Assembly: GCA_014281115.1 (NCBI GenBank)
Contig: JACONQ010000001.1
Location: 3,286,001 to 3,350,000 of the forward strand
Direction of reading: 5' to 3'
Source of the DNA: Laburnicola sp. R22_1
Lineage: Eukaryota > Ascomycota > Dothideomycetes > Pleosporales > Didymosphaeriaceae
Length of the DNA: 64,000 nucleotides
Shown: positions 42,546 through 54,958 of the stretch, piece after piece
How the letters are laid out: each line of letters begins with the position of its first letter
Numbering within the stretch: the first letter of the stretch is position 1
The notes under the pieces: model-generated
Seen by the model: the letters and a program-made list of their open reading frames with translations, nothing else
Told to the model about the DNA's origin: nothing
Database searches by the model: none
Translations under genes and position numbers: made by a program

Positions 42546-43435
42546 TAAGGGCGTTGTGTTTTGATGGAGGAAAGTTGAAATTCTAAATTTATATCGCATG
42601 GAAAAAGTTGGTAGGGTGGTGGAGAGAAGATGAGAGGAGGAGAGCGGGGCAGTGGGAAGGCTCTGTGTGTGCGACTCGCTTACGGTTGCGCTAATTTCAT
42701 TGGGTTAGGTGGCGCTGGATCACATGTTGGTCGTGGTTGCGCATCGACACATGTGACGTCCGTAATCATTGAGCACCAGTACAACTATGCCACCCCCAAC
42801 CAGACTCAAACTCCCCTACATATATCACATAGCTACACTACCTGTAATAAACCACATTCTGATAATACTCCCATACGTACTAGACTTCCCTACTGCACCA
42901 TCGTAAACGCACAATCCTTCTTACCTTTTCGCGGGAACATGGTAAGTATTTCCTCGCTTTGAAGATTTATCTCAAGGTGATTGCGTAATGGGATGAATGA
43001 AGGAATACAGTCATGCTCTGCCTCTCTTTTCTCATTTCTTTACCCTTCCAGCGTGGGTTAGGTAGACGAGACAATGGAAACGTGCTACATACATGCCGTG
43101 TTAATATCGTTATAGCGTTGTTGAAGCAAAAGCCCCAAACACCCTTCTATCTCACCTTGCTAGCAAAGCATCGCACGTCGCATCGCATCCGCCATCCTAT
43201 CACTCCCATCCTATGGCCCCCATCGCGTCAACCTCATCGCATCAACCTCATCGCATGAACCTCTTCTCATCCCCTACTCCTCCCCTTGGCATCCTCCACG
43301 CATATACCCCAACAACCGCTTTCTTATCAAGAAGAATATCCACTACGAAGATAAACAGGTCTTGTACATGCAACGAGAGAGAGAGATGGCATAGAGGAGA
43401 AAGAACAGAATAGAACAGAACAGCATCGATGAAGT
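42546..43435. other. Intergenic, no supported gene
   Basis: About 0.9 kb. Contains a 14-bp unit (ATCGCATCAACCTC type) repeated three times at about 43224-43265 with single differences. Otherwise unassigned; the downstream flank of the membrane-protein gene is at the right end. Confidence 0.45.
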
Positions 43436-44752
43436 CTACCTATTAATTAGATCAATCATGTACCCCTTCTTCTTCTTCCTTTCCCAATACCGACACCGAC
43501 GCCAATGCCAAAACACGCCACAACCCAACGCTAATGCATCTATCCGTATATCCCAAATCCCAAACCACCAAACTCCCAAAATCCAAAACCATCCATAGTT
43601 ATACCATCCCTTCCTTCCCCACACAACTCTACTCCAATCCCCCAACCACCCCCTCCGAACCTTCATATTCACCACCCCCCCAACCCCAAAAGCCGGCACA
43701 ATCCTCCCCATCCTCGCACCAGCACTAACCACCCAATCCCTCAGCACCCTCGCCGCCCTCCCATCCAACCCGCGCACCCCCACCCCCGGCCGATTATACA
43801 CATCCAGCCCCAGCAAATGCAACGGCGTGCTGAAAACCTGGACAGCCGCGGGCGTCACAAACTGCGCGACGCTCGCGGCGCCCACGTACTTTTGCGCTTC
43901 GGCAGACATGTGGTGCGAGAGGGCGGGCGCGAGGAGGGGCGGCAGGTTGAACGAGGCGAAGATGGTGAGGCAGTCGCGGATGGTGAAGAGGGCGAAGGTG
44001 GGGAGGGGGACGGCGCGGGTGGTGGATGCGGATGAGGTGGCTGCGCCGAAGAGCTGCGTGAAGCGGTTGTCTTTGTAGAGGCAGAGGGCGAGGTTGGCGG
44101 TGCTGACGGCGACGAATTTCGAGGTGCCCGCTGTGGTGGAGGTGATGGGGTGGTTTTGGAGGGTTGATGTGGCTGTGTCGATGGTGTTGGCTGTGAAGTA
44201 GGTGCCGAAGTAGAGGCTCTGGGGGGGGAATGTTGTGTTAGCAATTGCTTTTCTTTGCCGTCAAGTCAGATAGATGGGTGGAAAGGTATCCAGAGAGGAA
44301 TGGAATGGCAAACATACAAAAACCAAGGCGAAAGGCTTCGAGGCCACGAAGCGATGCGGCCGCAGAAGTAATTCCCTCGCACTGCTTTTCAGACTCTCCC
44401 CTAGTGTATTCCGCCCACTAGCATTCTCAATGATGCCTTTGTCGATCATCGTGATTATCGGCGCAACCAACACGCCCGCCGCGCCTGCCGCCAGAGCATC
44501 CACACCCACCCTCAGCCCCAACTTATGCGTATTCCATGTCTTTCCTCCTTCGTCGTCTATCGCGGTTTTGGCAGTCATCGACGGCGTCGGTATCGGAGAG
44601 CGGGAGCTCGGAAGTTTGGGTTTCGGCAGCGTCGACGCGCTCCACGGTATCTCTGCGGTTTCTGTCACGCTTTGGATGGTGGCATGCGGAGCGCCATGAT
44701 TGGGCGATGGACGTGAACTCAAGGGCTTGTCTTCGACATCGGTTTCCCCCAT
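43436..44752 (-). CDS. Conserved fungal membrane protein of unknown function, 405 aa
   Basis: Two exons, 44752-44318 and 44218-43436, with a 99-nt intron (GTATGT...CCCCCAG) in phase 0. The N-terminus (about 70 residues) is hydrophilic. Then comes LGLRVGVDALAAGAAGVLVA (hydrophobic), RFVASKPFALVF joined across the intron to SLYFGTYFTANTID, VAVSTANLALCLYKDNRFTQ, PLPTFALFTIRDCLTIFASF followed by NLPPLLAPAL, and QFVTPAAVQVFSTPLHLLGL then DVYNRP. This spaced Gly/Pro/aromatic pattern is typical of an uncharacterised fungal family whose members are often predicted mitochondrial, with several membrane helices. A carrier-like role is possible but not shown. The C-terminus (WYNYGWFWILGVWWFGIWDI) is Trp-rich and ends in a Lys cluster. 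The gene is intact; only its function is unknown. Confidence 0.75.
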
Positions 44753-45940
44753 TGCAGCTTCCTCCTGCGATTGACAAACTCTTTTCTCCTGTGCTGCTGC
44801 ATGTAATCCTCCTATCGTTCTCTTAATCTCTTAGCGCTTTCTGCGGCTCGCAAACACAGCCCCCGCTCACTCGGACGAAAAGGAAAAAGCGCAAAGAGGG
44901 ACGACGAGGCGTGAGATGTGATCCTGTGTAGATAACAAATTCTCCAGACTGCGCGCGTCAGATCCCGCAAGCTTAGCGTCGGTCTCGCACCACGCTTCTA
45001 GCGCCGAAGTCGGAAGAAAGCACACCGAGTCATCATAATTGGCCTGTGAACTCCGACTACCGAGCGGTCCGGGGGGATTAGTAAAACAAAAAGGCTAGCA
45101 TCGGCTGAGAGGTTTATATCCAGAAGAAAGCGGATTGTCCGCAGTGTGGAGTGAGATGCCGATTCACCAAACAGAAACTCTCCCCTCCTCCGTAACCGTA
45201 ACCACACGCCCTACACGCCCCAAACGCCCAAGACTACAATAATTGATCGAAACACCATCCTGACCTAGGTAGCTGTGGAAGAATCAACGGCCGCCACCGG
45301 ACATGACGCATCGACCGTGCGTAGTCATAGTTAGCAGAGCACCTATTAGCAACACCGCCCTCAACATCACCACAACTCCCACGAAAGAGCACACAATGAA
45401 GGTAAAAATTCAATGGATTGGCCCGCCAGACCGGCTCCGTGCAATAGGTACCCCAGCAGTCCCCCTCTCCCCCTTATTCCTCCCGCCCCAATAATTCCTC
45501 CCCATCCGCCATGTAAACAAGCACATCCAAAGCCAAACAAAATAGCAGGCAGATCCGCAATTCGCCAGGGGAATAGAAACAAAAAGTACTATCCGTTCGC
45601 CGTCATGCTCCGTGGTGCGCCCACTTTGAATAAGATTTCCGTCCCGTTTTGAAAACGCCGTCAAGTCGTGAGTGCCGCATAACCGCAAAGTGGGAGAAGT
45701 GAAAAGGTGTCGTTTAGGGCCGCATGCAGTCGAGGTCGTCACCTTTCGGATATGCCCATCCAGCCCCTCTGCAGTCCAACCCTCCAATAGAATCCGAAAA
45801 GTCCAGCAATCAAACGCTCATCATTCAACCGTGATCCCATACCATGCAAAGCCGCTCCAGTCTCCTAGCCTCCCAAACGACAAAAAATGCACTAGGCAAA
45901 AGGGCAGAAGGAAGAGGACACGTAACACACAACGCAAAAC
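44753..45940. other. Intergenic, no supported gene
   Basis: Upstream region of the membrane-protein gene and downstream flank of BEM1. Short frames around 45300-45790 on both strands lack domains or convincing splicing. A weak alternative last exon of BEM1 could lie near 45800-45890. Confidence 0.45.
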
Positions 45941-48055
45941 TTACCTTATAGTTGTAACCGAAAGAGAAAGCTTTGGATTCCTCTCCACCGCAATCGCCAA
46001 ATCCTCGTCGTTCTCAATGGGGTAGTATCGTCCCTCAATCTCGTCCCTGTACTCCACAAATAAATCCTCGTTCTTCTCTTCCGGCTTTTCCACCGCCCTT
46101 CGCTCCTTCAACTTGCTGTATAGATCGGCGTACTTGAGCGACAACGGCATGCGGATAACTACGCAGTTGTCCTCTTCGAACCACACTTTGATCTTGAGTG
46201 CTGATCCGAGGCCGGTATTGGTGGACCCAGACGTTGCGGAGAGTCCGGAGTTTTGATGTTGCATTGGTGGCGGATTGAGTCCACCCTGCGATTGACTGCC
46301 CATTGACATGCCTCGCTGGTGGTTGGGGAAGTTTGACCCTGTCGAGTATGCGGTTTGTGGCGTTGTGGACTGCAAGTGATCGGCTGATGACTGTCGTGAT
46401 GCCCCTTGTGACGGATCCGACGATTGGCCTGATGTTTGCGACAGGCGATATTCCTCTTGCGCCACAATCTCGGGGTCGATTTCATAATCGCCCTGCCTAG
46501 GCGCGAAGAAGCCCTTGACTAAGTTGCCATACGTAATATGCTGGCCTAGCTTCAACAAGTTCTTGATGTACTCGTCAAGGTTGGCGCGACGCCCGTTGGA
46601 GATGTTGTCCGTCACGTAGGTAACGGGTCCAGGCATGAAGGGCAGTGTACGCTCGCCCCCATTGGTGCCGGCCTCCTTTGGGTAAGTCGCAATCAGCTGG
46701 ATCTGCAAGTCGTAGAAATCCTGATAGAGTCGCTGCAGCTCCCAGTGGCGGCCGTCTTCCATCTGGCATTCGATGATGAACCAAAAGATGTCGTCGGCGA
46801 AGCAATATCGGGGTACGCATGCCTTGATCGGTGCAAGCAGATTCGAGGCGGATGCGCGATAATCCTGGCGGGACTGTTGCGCGAGAGACGCACTGCGCGA
46901 ATGCGACGAGACCTATCAATCCTAGTTAGCGACACAGATCCCATATCGGCAGGCAATACTCACCAAACCAGCTTGACCGTAACCGCCGTTTGCGCCGCTC
47001 GCCTGACTCTTGCCGCCCAGGCTCATGCGCTCCATGCCTTGTTGAAGTGACTGCTGTGAGTTGGCTTCGAGCTTGCCCAAGGGAATGCTACCGTTCTTGT
47101 AGTCGGCAGCCATCTTCTTCCACTCTTCAACCTTGGGCACGCCTGCTCGCCGCACGGCTTCGTATGGATCGGGTACCGCCTGGCCGGTGACCATATCTCG
47201 AATTTCGATAAACGACACGGGTATCAAGCCAGGGCCGCCGAGTCGTGTGATGGGCTTTGCGACAAACCACTCTGGGTTTGACTGTGCGATGACGATGATG
47301 GCCTCGCCTTCCTTGGCCTCAAGCTCGTCGGGTCGCTCTGCCTTGAAGTCGTACATGACGACGCCGTAGACCATTGCGCCAGTGCCCTTCATGCCCATGC
47401 CGAGGCCCATGCCCGCCATGCCCGCCAGACCGGCCATGCCGCCCCCGCCGGTGGTCCGGGACATGCGCCCCACGGACGACATGCTGGCGTCGGTGGTGCC
47501 GGGGCTGGTGATGGTGCGCTCCTGGTAGCCGGAGTCGTGGGGTGCGGTGGGCTGGATGGCGGGCGTCGAGGCGGATTTGGTGGAGCTGGCGGAGTCGCGC
47601 ACTGTCTTGCCGACCTCGTCAAAGTAGGTGACGGGCACCAGACCGCGGGTGCCGTGTAGCGGGTTGCAGGCCTCGTACCATTCCTTGTCGTTCTCGCGGT
47701 CGACGACGTGCAGAAAGTCGCCCGTGGAGAAGCTGAGGAAACCGGCGTTGGGCGCTGCGTCGGGCGGGCCTGCGTAGTCGTAGAGGGCTTTGATGACCTG
47801 GAGCGGCGCGTTAGCAGAGGGTGGGCGCGTATTGTGTGCGGGTGCCTGCGCGGGGGGGAGCGGCAGCAGGCAGCGTGCAGCAGCCACTGACCTTCTTGGG
47901 CGGCACGATTGCGATGGCGTCCTTGGGCGGGATGGAGATGTGGTGCGGCCGCGTCTCCTTCTCCCCCTTCATAGATCTACGAAACTAGAGGCGTGTTAGC
48001 GCTGGTGACGGCATGGCTGGGCGGCGCTGGACACGGTGGCGGCGCGTACCTTCAT
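45941..48055 (-). CDS. BEM1: Bem1/Scd2-type polarity scaffold (SH3-SH3-PX-PB1)
   Basis: Four exons, 48055-48050 (only ATGAAG), 47984-47892, 47797-46964 and 46912-45941, giving 634 aa in phase throughout. The start becomes MKFRRSMKGEKE, as in other filamentous-fungal Bem1 proteins, which supports the two-codon first exon. Domains: SH3-1 about 34-95 (VIKALYDYAG ... GLVPVTYF), SH3-2 about 174-232 (MVYGVVMYDFKAERPDELEA ... GLIPVSFIE), PX about 340-430 (PRYCFADDIFWFIIE ... RLYQDFYDLQ), and a C-terminal PB1 about 545-630 (KIKVWFEEDNCVVIRMPLSL). The linker between the SH3s carries a curious Gly/Met run (GMAGLAGMAGMGLGMGMKGTG region). It binds Cdc42-GTP, its GEF Cdc24 and PAK kinase to focus polarity at the hyphal tip and feed NADPH oxidase and MAPK signalling (family knowledge). 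The stop at 45941 overlaps a strong donor (AAGGTAAGT), so an extra short last exon is possible. Confidence 0.93.
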
Positions 48056-49894
48056 GGCGGGCAGTTCTGGCTGCTGGCGCGGCGGCGGCGGAGGGCAGTG
48101 AAAGGAGCCTCGACGGGGGAGCAGGCGGGTGAATGCGCTGGTGAACGAACGTTTGAAGGGCAGCGCCCAGGATGAAAACCGGCAGGCTGGCCTGTGTGTG
48201 CTTGGGCCGCGTGGGGAGATGAGATGACCTGCGGCAAAGGGCCGTGCGCCGTGATGGGCAGTCGTCGCAGTGAATGTAGGGCTGCAGCCGCCGGTCGCTT
48301 GCGTGGCGTGGAGTCGTCGACGTCGTCTCAGAGAGGGGTGCTATGTACGGAGTCGAAGGTTTGTGCTATGTACGGGAGGCAGGACTGGCGAGGCAGGTGA
48401 TGCCTCCACTGCTGCGTGGCTGATGCAGCAATCGGACAAGGCGGCGGCGCAGTGGGCGGACAGCTGTGAATGTCTTTGATGGCGGGATTCCGAGTCTGCG
48501 TGACACTGACAAACAGCAGCCAGACAATGAAAGGCCCGTGGAATGCTAAAAACTGCGGCAACGGCGTGAACGGTGGAGACACCCACGACATCCGCCCGCC
48601 ACCCAACTAGCAACGCCTCGGCGGAGCCAGCGTCCAGCATGCAGGTCCGCTGTCATCTTCTGCACCCCTCTCCCGTGTGAATTATGCCCTCTCGGCCAAT
48701 AGACGCCCCCATTCCGTGAATTGTCTGGCGCCACGCGAACTGCCGCGTCCGCGAATACCTACATCAATGCCCTCGTTCCCTGGGCACCACACCTACAAAG
48801 CATGCTAAGATTGCCACCCTCTTGGACGTCTCGTGCGTACCAAGTCCGTCGTCTTCGGCATCCTGCTAGGGTTGCTGATCCGGACTACACCTGGGCATGG
48901 GCAGCCTTGCTCCACACCTCCACACCTCCCCACCTGCAGGCAAGAACCATCACGACATCATACTACCTACGCTCCGTCGCGCTCAATACGCGCTGCGCGT
49001 GGGCGTACAATATTTGTAAACCAGTGTATTCATTGACTATACTCGCTGCTTGCGCCTTGAGCTCCATCCATGAGGGAATCGGGGCGCCATCACCATACGC
49101 TAGCCCAACAAATCACGATCCAAAGTGCCACCTCTTCCCTGTTATTGGCCGTGGCGGCGCCTCCAACGATAATCACAAAGAGAACTCCCACGTGAACAGG
49201 TGCACAAATTGCCGCCCAACCTAACGCCGCGTTCCGCTGAATCTCACTTGAGTACACACTGAGCGATGGAGTCGTCACGATGCGAGGACGTCGGGCGCCG
49301 TTGATCTTCGCGGATTGATACTTGCCTAATTGGGGAAGTGAGAACTCATGCGTGCGCCCTATCCGTAATCCCACGGGTATCTCGGACATTTCTTAGCCGC
49401 CTGCACCCGCGTTTTCGAGACAAAGAACCCGTCGTGACCGAGTGCCGAATCTGTCATCACATCCATGTCGTCTTACTGTTCATCCCAGCACAACGGCTCC
49501 TCTTCTTTTTTTGGCACACCATCTTTCCCAAACCCGCCCACTAGTGCAGATATGACGTACCAATCGAGCTGCAGTGCCTCCACCAAGTGGCTCCACTCGA
49601 ACGTGGAGAAGGACCGAGAAGAGAAGTCTGAGACGTCCAATGCATGAAAATCGTGTGCCAGAACTGTGCACCGTATCGCATGAAGCGGGTTCCCCGCGTT
49701 CCGGCCGGGTGTGAAAAAGAAACAAAAAGGGTTATCGGGTAATCGTTGTTTGACATGCCTGTGCAGGTCTTTGGGCGGCTAGATCATGACGTATGAAAGT
49801 GGCGCAGGGTATCGAACAAGAAGCAAGAAATAAGTGGACAAGTTGAGGAGATAGGACAGTGGGGTTAAAGGTCGTGTCGAAGTCGTCGAACAGC
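48056..49894. other. BEM1 promoter region and downstream flank of THP3-like gene
   Basis: About 1.8 kb. Several open frames (for example one at 48721-49224) lack recognised domains and do not begin at a convincing start. GC-rich near BEM1 (5' UTR, CGG/GCG runs). No repeat or RNA gene recognised. Confidence 0.45.
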
Positions 49895-51528
49895 TCAGAT
49901 CTGGCCTTTGATGTCCACCTTGCGGGTTGCCGCCTGGCGGAGAGTCTCAAATATGGCAGCGGCTTCCTTTACTTTGACACGCGCCTGGGGCACATTCTGC
50001 TCGTCCATTTTCTCCTCAATGGTGTGCTGGGCACCGTGCGATTCGAGAAATTCACGACAGACACGATCGTTCTCAAAGCTGAGCTCATCCGTAAGGTAGC
50101 GAAGGGCAACGTTTATATATCTGCTCGTGGTTAGCAGGTGCTCAGTAAAGGAGAGTAAGGTACATACGCTCTGGAGATATTAGCGAGAGCATGCAGACGC
50201 TCACGCTCGATGAACATGTCCATCAAGTAGCTGCCCATATTTGGTGCGTCCAGATACAATCTGAAGAACTTGTGATAGTTGCCGAGAGCCAGTGAAGAGC
50301 GGACGTCAAGTGCATGTTTAATCCACGGGTGGATCTTGTCTGCGGGGGTTAATTCTGCCAATAAGTCGTTCATATCGGTCTTGTTGCACATGTACACAAA
50401 GTAGAGGATGCGGTACGCGGTGAACTCGGCCGGGTTGCCTCCCAGATTCTGCGAATACAGCGCCTTCAGCTGGGTCTGGCACTGGTTATACTCACCCATA
50501 TCCCCCTGCTCCAGTGCAATCCTGGCATGGCTCTCGTAGACCTTGACGGTAAAGTCGTTCTTGATATGCTGCACGGTGAGGTCTTGACGAAGCGACTTGA
50601 ATTGGTTGCACATGTAGCCGTAGTTCTTTTCGGCCTTCCATTTTTTCCTCAACATCGAAAGGGTCTTCTCGAGCACATATTGAGGCCGCACCGTTTCCGG
50701 CTTGGGAGGGGCAGTCAGGCGAAAATAGCTCTTCTCGAGGCTCTGGTTGGTTCCAACACAGGGTGCGGTATTCATGTCTGAGCTGTCAGAATCGTTTTTT
50801 GGAGAACTCCAAGGTGGTGTCGACTTGTTGCCGGCTTTGCCAAGCTGGAAACGTTGCTTGCGCTTTTCCAGATCGGCCTGATCCAACTTACTTGAGATGT
50901 CCCCAGACAGTGCGTTCTTCTTGTGCCGTTTGTCGGTGTGTCCGCCCGCAAATGTGATGCGATCTTCTAGGTTAGTTCTACGCCAAGGCGGGAGGGACGT
51001 ATCTGCAGACGTCAAGTCGATCTGGTCCTGCGACTTGCGCTTCTTGGATTGAAGAGTATCAAACGCGGGGTTAGCGGGTCCGTTGGGAGAGGAGAGGAGA
51101 GTGTTTTGCTGAGCTTGGGCTTTTGCGGCCGCACGCTCGTCGCGAATGATCTCCTGCGGCAGCGGATAGGTGGGCCAGTCGACGCTCTCAAGCTGCCCTC
51201 GCTCGGCAAAAAAGCTGATGATTTCCTTCAGCTTCCTTGTCATATCATCCTTCGTGATACCCGGGATGGCGTTCTGTGCTTCGAAAGCGCGGCCGACGTA
51301 TTCGCGGACGGCAGGAGTCCACTCGACTTTCTGCGGCTTCGCAGGCGACGTGGACTCTGTCTGCAAGTGGGGGTCAAAACGAGGCATGTTTGCTGGGCGG
51401 GTGCAGAAACCTACCAGAGCAGGTGGGGGTCGCGTCAGGGTGGTGCGGACGGGCACTGCGTTGTAGGCGGGTGACGGTAACGTGTTCGGAGGCCAAGCCA
51501 TGGTCGAGGTCGAGGTCGGCATAGCCAT
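49895..51528 (-). CDS. SAC3/GANP-domain protein, THP3/LENG8-like
   Basis: Two exons, 51528-50168 and 50120-49895 (528 aa), intron 47 nt (GTATGT...GAGCAG). The first 120 residues are Pro-rich, then basic/charged. A Lys/Ser-rich middle contains SKKRKSQDQIDLTS, a likely nuclear signal. From about 275 the SAC3/GANP domain begins: LEKSYFRLTAPPKPETVRP, NYGYMCNQFKSLRQDLTVQH, VYESHARIALEQGDMGEYNQ and CQTQLKALY, ending in AYINVALRYLTDE in exon 2. These are the hallmarks of the Thp3 (yeast YPR045C) / LENG8 branch, which acts with Csn12 in transcription elongation, splicing and mRNA export, not of the larger Sac3 of TREX-2. Two ATGs lie close together (51528 and 51522); either may serve. Divergent from VPS36 with only 299 bp between starts. 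Confidence 0.85.
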
Positions 51529-51827
51529 GGCAGCGCCGGGGCGGCGTCACGAAACGGGACGGAACTAGAAATGGAGTGAAATAACTGATGGGTGAAAGCA
51601 AATGGCGCGCTGGGCGTGGTGAAGCGGCGGCGATGGGGGGTCGAGTGAGAGGGCGGGAGAGTTGCGGTGTGCTGTGTGAGGCGGGTCGAGCAGCGCCAAG
51701 CCTGGCATGTGTGCGCTACGGCTGGATCTGGCCGCGCCAATGACGACGCGGGCTGGTGAATGGATGTCTCGATGCTCTTCTACGTGCAAGGCCAGCGTTC
51801 GGCGCCGTTGGTGATATCTCCCGATGC
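51529..51827. promoter_or_regulatory. Short bidirectional promoter, THP3-like / VPS36
   Basis: 299 bp separate the two start codons on opposite strands, so both core promoters and 5' UTRs must fit here. The left part is G/C-skewed. No specific site is claimed. Confidence 0.5.
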
Positions 51828-53741
51828 ATGGACTGGATGTTTCTTCATCAGCTCGACCTAACTACGGCACTGCGTCCATCGCTGCTCCCGGAAGAGACGC
51901 TGCTGTTTGTGCAAGATGCCGTGGGTCTGTATGAGGGGTACGTGCCTGCCCGCATGCCTTGCTATATACTCGGCCATTAACCACCACAACCCAGCAAATT
52001 CAAGATCCCACAGTACCAGAACGGCCAGGCCTACTTGACATCGCATAGGGTGTGCTATGTCGACCACGACGCGCCGCGCCAGAACTCGGTGGCCATCTTT
52101 CTGAAACATGTAGAGCGCCCAGAGTTCTACGTAAGCTGTGTCTTTCTTGAAGGACTTTGTGCACGGCGCTGACTCTCCTAGGCCGGCTTCCTGAAGTCGT
52201 CTCCCAAAATCACCCTCTTCCCAAAGCCATCCAAGCGGCTTTCTCGCGGCCCTCCACCCACGGCGAGCCACGCCCCTTCAACGCCCGAACGACGCGGCAG
52301 CCCAGCACCGACGGCTACCCCATCCGTCAGCGCGACCTGGGTCTGCCCAATATGCTCCTTTTCAAACCCGGTTCCGTCCAACTTCGACCCCGCTACTGCA
52401 AATGCTCGAACACCATTGCCGCCATGTCTAGCCTGTGGAATAAAACCGCCGCTGGTGCATGTGGTCAAGGCTGCTATATCTGCCTTGACCAACCGACAAG
52501 TCCCAGAGCTACCCTCAAAAGACAACAACGGGGCTTTGAATCGCTCAGCTCCAACTAGCCGAAGTCTCGCCTCCGCTGGGTCAGGCTCCATACCATGTCC
52601 GCGTTGCACCTTCCAGAACCACCCTTCATTAACAACATGCGAAATGTGCGGAGGCCCGCTTGCTTCCGCAATAGATAAACGGCTTGATGTGGCCCAAGAA
52701 ATTGGCCGGAACGAATCTCCAGGACCATCGCTCAACAGTGCTCCGAAAGACGAAACTATGCAGTCTATCAAGTTATCCTTTCGAGGTGGCGGAGAGAAAA
52801 TATTCTATGAAAGACTAAAGAATGCGCTTGTGCAGCGGAAGTGGCTCCTCCAAAGTGCCCCGCCGATCCCCAAGCCACGCCCGGCATCTGGTTCTTTCGA
52901 GGACGCCTATTCGGCGCGTGCAGACACCCCCGCGGCCGACACTGAGCGCAATAAGGTCGTTGGAATAGCGGGATTGGAAAGAAGGGGGCTTGAACAAAGG
53001 AAGAACAATGAAGCCATGATTGGAACCGCCTTCGAAGACCTCGAAGCCCTGATGACATCTGCAAAGGAGATCATTGCTCTTGCTGAGCAGTTCTCCTCCC
53101 AGGCGAATCTGGGCACCAATGGAAACTCCGAAGCAAGCGCTCTAGCGTCACAGTCCGCTTCCGCCCTAGGTCTTGTGACTACGAAAGATATGCTCGGATC
53201 TGGGTCAGAATCCCTCTACGTGTCGGAGTTATCTAGAAACTTGGCGGAGTGGCTGACCGATGATACGCGAGGCATACTCAGAAGAGAGGGTGGTATCGTG
53301 ACCCTAGTTGATCTCTGGGCTGTTTTCAACAGGGCAAGGGGAGGCGTGGAGCTGGTCAGTCCAACGGATTTCGAAAAAGCGGCGAGGATGTGGGATAAGC
53401 TGAAACTACCTGTTCGGCTGAGACAGTTCAAAAGCGGACTCCTCGTAGTCCAAGGGCGCGACCGAACAGACGAGAAGACCATCGCTAGCCTACTTGCGTG
53501 GTTGAAAGAGCTGCACGACTTAACGCCCACTACAGGAGTGCTATGGGATCTGCAGATGTTCGGACGAGGCGTCACGGCACAAGAAACAGCGGAGAGATTT
53601 GGCTGGAGTGTTGGCGTTGCCACTGAAGAGCTAGAAATGGCAGAAGAGGCGGGCGCACTGTGCCGCGAGCAAGGCTTGGACGGTGTGAAGTTTTGGGAGA
53701 ACTGGCTCGTCCGTATGTCGTCCGATACGTTCGTGGTATGA
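51828..53741 (+). CDS. VPS36: ESCRT-II subunit Vps36 (GLUE domain with two NZF fingers)
   Basis: Three exons, 51828-51937, 51995-52130 and 52182-53741 (601 aa); introns of 57 and 51 nt. The N-terminal split GLUE domain begins LLPEETLLFVQDAVGLYEG and continues YLTSHRVCYVDHD and SSPKITLFPKP. Inserted in it are two Npl4-type zinc fingers, ATWVCPICSFSNP ... CLACG (about 135-165) and IPCPRCTFQNHPSLTTCEMC (about 220-242), as in yeast Vps36. The GLUE second half resumes at IKLSFRGGGEKIFYERLKNA. The C-terminal winged-helix repeats include GIVTLVDLWAVFNRARG, LVSPTDFEKAARMWDKL and GVTAQETAERFGWSVGVATE. Role: binds phosphoinositide and ubiquitinated cargo on endosomes and, with Vps22/Vps25, starts ESCRT-III assembly in the multivesicular-body pathway. 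ATG 51828 is preferred; ATG 51837 is possible. Confidence 0.93.
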
Positions 53742-54958
53742 GGGCGTACATATGCTAGTGCCTACTTCTGCTGCGTTAAAGCGCAAACCATTATCAATAT
53801 TTGCCTCAGCGACGAGGGCGAAGATGATCATTGTGACCAACACTCCCCGTGCGAACGAAGTTGTACTTGTACATGATCTTTTGCGGAGCATTGGGTTCGG
53901 GGACTGGTTGAGCATGCTACAAAAGCTTGAGAAATCTAGAGTATGCTACTACTCTCGACACGGGGGTGACCAAGACAAAATTCGTTGATGAAATGGATGG
54001 CCGATGTCTGACGGTGTCTGACCAAAAAGGTATCGATCGGGAAATGATATATGGTATATGAAAACGCCATAGCCTGTTGCCGTCTATTAAGGAGTAGAGC
54101 ACGATGCAGAAGTAGAGGGACCTGACAGGGACTCTTGTAGAACAGTTCTAGGACGAAAGTCTGATTTGCGTGTGTTGCCCCAGAACACGCGATACGAAGG
54201 CCAATTGGACTCCAACTTTTGCCCTGCAGCTGCATCTTACCAACAGTCGAAGCCCTCCCTAATTGGGACGAAAGTGCTTGCCTAGACTCTCGACTTCTTG
54301 TATCTCGACATTAAAATTAGTCTTCGCGCTTAATATCTGCGCTCTTCCTTGCCTAAACTTCGGCCACCATCACATCCAAACACCAACAACACCGCAGTGA
54401 CAAACCAATACAACCACACCCTCTCCTCCGCCACACTCCCCTCATCTCATTCCCAGGCCCAACGTACTAAAAGCTCGTGCTGTACTCTCCACCATCTAAA
54501 TCTGCCGCATGAGCTCCAACTGATCGTTGAATATGTATGAATATGTACATGAATACACTCTCACTTTCAGCTGCAGCGTCTCCATCATGTCAACAATCAC
54601 CACCTCCCCCGGCAACGGAACGACTCCGTATTCCTCGCCATCGCCGCGTCCGCCAGCGCCGTTAGGTAGCCGGCGTGGCAGCGGCATTCCCGTCAGATCG
54701 GGCGCGTATTTGCTGTACACACGTGCGCAGACAGGCTGAAAGCACAAATTTGTGCGCATGGGTTCGATCGCGCACGGGGAGGAAGTCAAGTCGATGTACG
54801 TACGTCGTTGTATGAGAAGTGTTCCGATTCGAGGGATGGATATGAGAGCCATGTCGGCGAGGAGGTATGTAGGGAATATGCAGGGGGAAGGAAAGAGGCG
54901 TGGGTTTTGGTGCTGTGGAAGCTGTTGAGGAGGGTTGGTGTGTGCGGGGTGTGGGTGG
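53742..54958. other. Region downstream of VPS36, mostly unassigned
   Basis: Contains the VPS36 3' UTR. A minus-strand frame at 54496-54852 (for example TGMPLPRRLPNGAGGRGDGE) may belong to the gene remnant on its right but has no recognised domain. Not called as a gene. Confidence 0.4.

Noticed and set aside
48721..49224. 167-aa plus-strand frame
   Set aside because: No domain, no good start, low-complexity composition; probably chance in GC-rich intergenic DNA.
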